Positions 6,437-10,511 of a stretch of 10,511 nucleotides of DNA are shown piece after piece (the stretch's first letter is position 1; every line of letters begins with the position of its first letter). The notes under the pieces are model-generated. The model did no database searches, was not told where the DNA came from, and worked only from the letters and a program-made list of their open reading frames with translations. The DNA is taken from contig CAJOIG010000043.1 in the NCBI GenBank assembly GCA_905234575.1, positions 1-10,511 of the forward strand, written 5' to 3'. The position numbers were made by a program, and so were the translations under genes. This DNA is from an uncultured Oscillospiraceae bacterium. Its GTDB lineage: Bacteria; Bacillota; Clostridia; Oscillospirales; Oscillospiraceae.

Positions 6437-8083
6437 ATGGCTCCGCTGCAAGCGACAAACGAGGCTCTGTCCGCCCACGGACACGGCTGCACCTGCGAGA
6501 CCTGCCTGGCGAAACACCAGGCAGGTCCCCATGCATTGGATAAGATCCTGATCGCAAGGATCGCGATCGCGGCGGCCCTCTTTGCCGCCTCCTGGATCTG
6601 CTATGTGCCGCAGCATCTCGTGTCGCTGTTTCTGGCCCTGGCTTCGTTTTTTACGGCGGGCTATGACCGGGTGCTGCGAACGGTAATGAACTGCATCCGC
6701 GACCGGGAGGTCCACGAGGACCTTCTGATGCTGGTTTCCGCGATCGCCGCGTTTTCCATCGGGCGCTGGGTCGAGGGAGCCTTCGGCATGCTGCTGATGC
6801 AAATGGCTACGGTGCTGTACTGTCACATCGAGGAGAAGACCCGCCGTGCGCTCGAAGAGGCCGACGTCGTGCCGGATGCGGAGCGGCTTTCGCGGCCGGA
6901 GGAATTCATCGCCCGTTTTGTCCGGGCCTATACGCCGATCGTTCTTGCTTTTGCCGTGATCATGGCGGTCGCGCTCCCGCTGGTTTTCCACACTACCGTG
7001 AAAGCGGCGGTGTACCGTGCGCTGCTTCTCATGGTGATCGCCTGTCCCTGTGTCTTTGCCGTCTGCCTTCCGCTCTGCTTCCGGGCGGGGCTCGGCGCGG
7101 CCGCCGAGCAGGACGTTCGCATCCGCAGCACCCGGGCGGAGGACGATCTCTGCCGGACGGAGACCATCGTTTTCGACCAGACGCCCACGCTCGAAGGGGA
7201 GGGCCTGCGGGTCCTGTCCGTCAAAAGCGAGCGTCTGGACGCGGACACGTTTCTTCGGATCGCGGCGCATGCCTGCGCCTACTCCGATGGACCCATGGCC
7301 CGGGGCATCAAGGCTGCTTACCAAGGAACGATCTACATAGAGCTCATCCAAAGCTTTTCCCATGACCCCGGACGCGGCATCACCGTTGAGGTGGAAAACG
7401 TGCCCATCGTCCTCGGAACGGAGGAGTTCGTACGGGAGCACGGCGTGGATCCCGGCGAGGACGCCACGCCGGAGCGCAGCGCGTACCTGGGGATCAGCGG
7501 ACGCTATGCCGGGCGGCTCCTGCTCGGCGGCGTTGCCCGGGAGTCTTCCGCCGCCGCCATAGCGAGCCTAACCTGGGATAAGGAACGGGAGATTCTTCTG
7601 TTCTCCGAGGATTCTCCGTCGTCGGCGGAGAAATTCGCCCGGTCCGTGGGGATCGCGCAGTTTTATGCGGACTGCACGCCGGAGCGTCGGACGGAGCTTC
7701 TTCGAAACATCGGGGAGGAACGGCGGCGGGGGACCGCGCTGCTTTACGCGGGCGACCCGTCGGCCGATTCCGACTGCTTCGCGCTTGCGGACGTGAGCGC
7801 GGCGGCCGCGGGGGAGGCGGACATCCTGGCCGAGGATCCGGGTCCGGTGTCGGTCTTTTGCGGAATCAATACGGCGCGGCAGGTTCGGCGGATCGTCCGG
7901 CAAAGCGCGTTCGGCGCGCTGGGCTTCAAGCTCGTCGTCCTGGGGCTCGACATGCTGGGCGTCTGCCCGCTGTGGCTCGCCGTCTTTGCCGACGCCGGTG
8001 TGACCCTGGCGGCGGTCTGCAACTCCCTGCGCGTGCTGCGAGTGCGGGCTGTCCGCCCGGGCGGACCCAATTCTGAATCGTAA
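6437..8083 (+). CDS. Degenerate P1B-type (heavy-metal) ATPase lacking the actuator domain; probable pseudoenzyme
   Basis: 548 uninterrupted residues with the plan of a P1B metal pump, which normally has 620 or more. The N-terminus is rich in metal ligands (HGHGCTCETC, 14-23, then His27 and His32). About eight membrane segments follow (near 36-56, 60-78, 95-110, 111-130, 166-184, 191-212, 491-509, 510-530), including the transport-site CPC (203-205). After the fourth segment only about 35 residues lead to the fifth, so the actuator domain and its TGE loop are gone. DKTGT is DQTPT (Asp247 kept), the HP of the nucleotide domain is GP (285-286), TGD is SED (390-392), and GDGxND is GDPSAD (439-444, both Asp kept). 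Coupled pumping looks impossible; some HAD-type chemistry, metal binding or a regulatory role remains possible. It starts 3 bases after fba with no clear SD, suggesting coupled translation. The P1B origin is firm; the function is unknown. Confidence 0.85.
   Translation: MAPLQATNEALSAHGHGCTCETCLAKHQAGPHALDKILIARIAIAAALFAASWICYVPQHLVSLFLALASFFTAGYDRVLRTVMNCIRDREVHEDLLMLVSAIAAFSIGRWVEGAFGMLLMQMATVLYCHIEEKTRRALEEADVVPDAERLSRPEEFIARFVRAYTPIVLAFAVIMAVALPLVFHTTVKAAVYRALLLMVIACPCVFAVCLPLCFRAGLGAAAEQDVRIRSTRAEDDLCRTETIVFDQTPTLEGEGLRVLSVKSERLDADTFLRIAAHACAYSDGPMARGIKAAYQGTIYIELIQSFSHDPGRGITVEVENVPIVLGTEEFVREHGVDPGEDATPERSAYLGISGRYAGRLLLGGVARESSAAAIASLTWDKEREILLFSEDSPSSAEKFARSVGIAQFYADCTPERRTELLRNIGEERRRGTALLYAGDPSADSDCFALADVSAAAAGEADILAEDPGPVSVFCGINTARQVRRIVRQSAFGALGFKLVVLGLDMLGVCPLWLAVFADAGVTLAAVCNSLRVLRVRAVRPGGPNSES
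6499..6527 (+). other. Strong hairpin inside the start of the ATPase-like gene
   Basis: GACCTGCCTGG (6499-6509) and CCAGGCAGGTC (6517-6527) form a perfect 11-bp stem with a 7-base loop, 66 bases after the fba stop. No T-tract follows, so it is not an ordinary terminator. It could block 3' decay or separate fba mRNA from the downstream message. Confidence 0.45.
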
Positions 8084-8087
8084 ATCA

Positions 8088-8120
8088 CAGCGACCGGTCC
8101 CGTTTTGGGGCCGGCCGCTG
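8088..8120. terminator. Hairpin between two convergent genes, probable bidirectional terminator
   Basis: The arms 8088-8101 and 8107-8120 pair over 14 positions with one A-C mismatch and one G-T wobble, around a 5-base loop (GTTTT). It starts 4 bases after the ATPase-like stop and lies 20 bases past the hydrolase stop on the other strand. The T-tract is weak on both sides (CATATTATC on plus, GATTTA on minus). Confidence 0.6.
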
Positions 8121-8139
8121 CCATATTATCTGCGAAAGA

Positions 8140-9069
8140 TCAGATATGCTTTTGGATCCACTGGAGGACGTCGTCCCAGACCTCCTGCCTGTTGAGCTCG
8201 TTGAGCACTTCATGCCGCGCACCGGGATATATCTTCACGGTTACGTCCTGCATGCCAACGGCGCGAAACATCCCCGCAACCCTGGGGACATCCTTGCCCC
8301 AGTTTCCGACGGGGTCGGCCTCGCCTGCGATGAACAGGACGGGGAGGTTCTTTCGCATTTTTTGCATGTGGTTTTTCTGCCCGATTGTCACGAGACCGGT
8401 CATCATATCGTACATGAGGCCGGAACTCCCCGGGATGCCGCAGAGGGGATCGGCGTCGTAGGCGCGGATGACCGCTTCATCCCGGCAGATCCAGTCGTTC
8501 GGTCCGATGGGGTTTTCGATGCCCTTCAGGTAGGAGCCGAAAGCCATGCCGTTGAGCTGGGGGCTGCGGTGCTTGCTGCCGTTTTTGCGTATGTCCCGTG
8601 CGGCCATCATGCGTCCGGCGCGGCAGATAATGAGCGGCTGCTGTCCCGTGCCAGAGAGGATGCACAGATCAAAGTCGTCGGGATAGTCACCGATGTAGGT
8701 TCGGGCGAGGAAACTGCCCATGCTGTGCCCGAGCAGGACGTGGGGCACGTTCGGGTACTCGACCTTCATTTTGTCGTGGAGTGTCTTCTCGTCCCGAACG
8801 ACCTTGCTCCAGCCATCCGTCTCGTCGAACCAGATGAGCTCGGAGGGATCGTTCACAGACTGTCCGTGCCCGAGATGGTCGTCGCCCACGGCGACAAAGC
8901 CGTGCTGCGTCAGAAACTCCGCGAAATCGTTGTAGCGGGCGATATGCTCCGCCACGCCGTGGACCATCTGCACGACGCCGATCGGCTCGGTCTCCGGCTC
9001 CCACAGCCGGCAATGGATGCTGTTCCTCCCGTTGGAGGAGGGAAAATGAAAATCCTTGATCTTAGCCAT
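8140..9069 (-). CDS. Alpha/beta hydrolase, monoacylglycerol lipase-like (serine aminopeptidase S33 / hydrolase_4 type)
   Basis: 309 residues with the complete catalytic layout of an alpha/beta hydrolase: oxyanion-region HG (37-38), nucleophile elbow GHSMG with Ser116, Asp252 in an IAGEADPVG strand end, and His286 in PGARHE. A cap-domain insertion lies at about 145-240. There is no signal peptide or membrane segment, so it is probably cytosolic. Known of the family: members include monoacylglycerol lipases and lysophospholipases, but substrates vary widely, so the reaction is inferred. Start choice: GGAGG (9082-9078) lies 8 bases before ATG 9069; the in-frame ATG at 9084 would put that SD inside the gene. 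It is divergent from glpK, and release of glycerol from acylglycerols would fit that neighbour, as inference only. Confidence 0.85.
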   Translation of the reverse strand: MAKIKDFHFPSSNGRNSIHCRLWEPETEPIGVVQMVHGVAEHIARYNDFAEFLTQHGFVAVGDDHLGHGQSVNDPSELIWFDETDGWSKVVRDEKTLHDKMKVEYPNVPHVLLGHSMGSFLARTYIGDYPDDFDLCILSGTGQQPLIICRAGRMMAARDIRKNGSKHRSPQLNGMAFGSYLKGIENPIGPNDWICRDEAVIRAYDADPLCGIPGSSGLMYDMMTGLVTIGQKNHMQKMRKNLPVLFIAGEADPVGNWGKDVPRVAGMFRAVGMQDVTVKIYPGARHEVLNELNRQEVWDDVLQWIQKHI

Positions 9070-9088
9070 GGAAAAGTCCTCCATCGTG

Positions 9089-9097
9089 TGATATAAT
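9089..9097 (+). promoter_or_regulatory. Extended -10 promoter of glpK
   Basis: TGATATAAT: a perfect TATAAT preceded by the extended -10 TG. The -35 position (TGGAAA, 9069-9074) is poor, as is common for extended -10 promoters. Predicted start is near 9104, with a leader of about 70 bases. Confidence 0.5.
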
Positions 9098-9120
9098 CTT
9101 GTTGTTATTTCTTTGACTCG

Positions 9121-9149
9121 ATTTTACTCCATTATCACGATTTCGTCAA
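9121..9149 (-). promoter_or_regulatory. SigA-type promoter of the alpha/beta hydrolase gene
   Basis: On the minus strand TTGACG (9149-9144) and TAAAAT (9126-9121) are 17 bp apart. Predicted start is near 9114, giving a leader of about 45 bases. Confidence 0.65.
9135..9148. promoter_or_regulatory. Imperfect palindrome, possible operator
   Basis: TCACGATTTCGTCA has ACGA/TCGT arms around TT, plus matching outer T/A. It overlaps the -35 of the hydrolase promoter and lies in the glpK leader. It could be a repressor site for the pair; it is not a good match to a CcpA cre site. Confidence 0.25.
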
Positions 9150-9160
9150 CGCCGACTGGA

Positions 9161-9168
9161 GAAAGGAG
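9161..9168 (+). promoter_or_regulatory. Ribosome binding site of glpK
   Basis: GAAAGGAG, 6 bases before ATG 9175. Confidence 0.75.
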
Positions 9169-9174
9169 CAACAA

Positions 9175-10511
9175 ATGAACGGTTACCTCATCTCGCTGGA
9201 CCAGGGGACGACCTCGTCCCGCGCCATCGTGTTCGACAGCTCCGGGAGCATCGTGTCCCTGGCGCAGTATCCCTTCGAGCAGATCTACCCGCAGCCCGGG
9301 TGGGTCGAGCATGACCCTATGGCGATCCTGGGCACGCAGTTCCACGCGCTGGAGGAGGCGTTCGCCCGGTCCGGGCTCTCGCCGACGGACATCGCGGGCA
9401 TCGGGATCACGAACCAGCGTGAGACGACCATCGTCTGGGAAAAAGCCACCGGGAAGCCAATCTACAACGCCATCGTCTGGCAGTGCCGCCGGACGGCGCC
9501 CATGGCGGAGACGCTGATCCGGGACGGGCTGAGCGACTATATCCGGGATACCACCGGTCTCCTCCCGGACCCCTATTTCTCCGCGACCAAGATCAAGTGG
9601 ATCCTGGACAATGTTCCTGGCGCCCGAGCCAGAGCGGAAAGGGGAGAGCTCCTGTTCGGCACGGTGGACTGCTGGCTGATCTGGAACCTGACCGGACAGC
9701 ACGTGACCGACGTCTCGAACGCCTGCCGCACGATGCTGTTCGACATCCACAAGCTCACCTGGGACGCGGCGCTCTGCCGCCGCCTCGGGATCCCCATGCA
9801 GATGCTTCCGCGGCCCGTTTCCAACTCCGAGATCTACGGACATGTGATTTCCGGGATCCCGGGACTGACGCTCCTGGAGGGCATTCCCGTATGCGGCGCC
9901 GCCGGCGACCAGCAGTCCGCCCTGCTTGGTCAGGGCTGCATCCGTCCCGGCCAGGCGAAAAACACCTACGGTACTGGCTGCTTCACCCTCATGAACTCCG
10001 GGGACACCGCACCGCGGAGCGAGAACGGTCTTCTCACCAGCATCGGCTGGCGCATCGGAGGGCAGACCACCTATGCCCTGGAGGGCAGCGTCTTCAACGC
10101 CGGCTCCTCGATCCAGTGGCTGCGGGACGAGGTCGGTCTCATTTCCACGGCTCATGAGTGCGACATCCTGGCGGAGAGCGTCCCGGACACCGGCGGCGTC
10201 TATCTCGTCAGCGCTTTCACCGGCCTCGGAGCGCCCTGGTGGGATTCCTACGCCCGCGGCGCCATGGTGGGCATCACCCGCGGCACGGGCAAGGCGCATA
10301 TCTGCCGCGCGGTGTTGGAGGGCATCGCCTACCAGGTGGCGGATCTTCTGTCTGTCATGGAAAAGGATACCGGCAGCGAGCTCGACGTCCTGCGGGTGGA
10401 CGGCGGCGCTTCGGTCTCGGATTTCCTCATGCAGTTCGAGGCGGATATCCTCCGCCGTCCCATCGACCGCCCCTATACCGTGGAGACCACAGCCCTCGGC
10501 GCGGCCTTCCT
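9175..10511 (+). CDS. glpK: Glycerol kinase, N-terminal 445 codons (cut by window end)
   Basis: Phosphorylates glycerol to sn-glycerol 3-phosphate with ATP in the cytosol; an FGGY-family sugar kinase. About 445 of the expected 500 or so residues are visible, and the frame is still open at the edge. Seen: DQGTTSSR (9-16, phosphate-binding loop), GWVEHDP (42-48), NQRETT (80-85, glycerol site), IVWQCRRT (100-107), AGDQQSAL with Asp245 at the catalytic-base position, TYGTGCF, and VDGGAS near the end. Regulation: the His near position 230-232 that PTS HPr phosphorylates in enterococcal enzymes is absent (the stretch after H223 reads VISGIPGLT), and the G-x-x-R-type fructose-bisphosphate site of E. 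coli GlpK is also not seen. This suggests control by transcription rather than by those two routes. No glpF is visible; it could lie downstream. Confidence 0.97.
   Translation, partial: MNGYLISLDQGTTSSRAIVFDSSGSIVSLAQYPFEQIYPQPGWVEHDPMAILGTQFHALEEAFARSGLSPTDIAGIGITNQRETTIVWEKATGKPIYNAIVWQCRRTAPMAETLIRDGLSDYIRDTTGLLPDPYFSATKIKWILDNVPGARARAERGELLFGTVDCWLIWNLTGQHVTDVSNACRTMLFDIHKLTWDAALCRRLGIPMQMLPRPVSNSEIYGHVISGIPGLTLLEGIPVCGAAGDQQSALLGQGCIRPGQAKNTYGTGCFTLMNSGDTAPRSENGLLTSIGWRIGGQTTYALEGSVFNAGSSIQWLRDEVGLISTAHECDILAESVPDTGGVYLVSAFTGLGAPWWDSYARGAMVGITRGTGKAHICRAVLEGIAYQVADLLSVMEKDTGSELDVLRVDGGASVSDFLMQFEADILRRPIDRPYTVETTALGAAF

Noticed and set aside
5405..7441. Minus-strand open frame of 678 codons across fba and the ATPase-like gene
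   Set aside because: It spans two real genes and their intergenic region, and its sequence is Asp/Gly/His/Arg-rich with no family resemblance; a composition shadow.
8127..8146. Small inverted repeat TATCTG...CAGATA over the hydrolase stop codon
   Set aside because: A six-base AT-rich stem with no T-tract; the GC-rich hairpin at 8088-8120 is the better terminator.
8146..9096. Plus-strand open frame of 316 codons opposite the alpha/beta hydrolase
   Set aside because: It mirrors the hydrolase, whose catalytic triad is complete; no SD and no motif.
9113..9141. TTGACT at 9113-9118 as the -35 of a glpK promoter
   Set aside because: At 17 bp spacing the -10 would be CACGAT, a poor match; the extended -10 at 9089-9097 is stronger.
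9124..10299. Minus-strand open frame of 391 codons opposite glpK
   Set aside because: Shadow of glycerol kinase, which shows all family motifs; the frame's sequence has no recognisable fold signature.

Overview
The window looks like chromosome from a GC-rich, endospore-forming Firmicute of the class Clostridia. An Oscillospiraceae/Ruminococcaceae-type organism is my best guess, by inference only. The evidence is a YunB-type sporulation protein and a CotJ spore-coat operon, strong AGGAGG-type ribosome binding sites, and a PPi-type phosphofructokinase beside a class II aldolase. Gene bodies are GC-rich, while the two divergent promoter regions are AT-rich islands. I see no rRNA, tRNA, CRISPR array, insertion sequence or prophage gene. 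No gene-free stretch exceeds about 110 bases.

Layout. Positions 1-3000 (+) hold the 3' end of an M42-family metallopeptidase gene, yunB, and ligA (NAD-dependent DNA ligase), closed by a strong hairpin terminator. Positions 3047-4089 (-) hold a two-gene coat operon: a single reading frame joining CotJA and CotJB, overlapping by one base with cotJC (manganese-catalase family). Positions 4149-5387 (-) hold a phosphofructokinase with the residues of PPi-dependent enzymes; its terminator hairpin also contains the Shine-Dalgarno sequence of the CotJ gene. Divergent from it, 5498-6433 (+) is a class II fructose-bisphosphate aldolase. Three bases further on, 6437-8083 (+) encodes a P1B-like transport ATPase that lacks the actuator domain and has altered signature motifs. 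Positions 8140-9069 (-) encode an alpha/beta hydrolase (monoacylglycerol-lipase type). From 9175 (+) runs the first 445 codons of glycerol kinase, cut by the window edge.

How they fit together. Phosphofructokinase and aldolase catalyse consecutive glycolytic steps and are driven by divergent promoters whose core elements physically overlap. Glycerol kinase and a putative acylglycerol hydrolase are also divergent, with interlocked promoters; a lipase supplying glycerol to GlpK would be a coherent pairing, but that is inference. The most unusual items are the degenerate but fully open P-type ATPase behind the aldolase gene, the CotJA-CotJB fusion, and the hairpin that serves as a terminator while holding the next gene's ribosome binding site.
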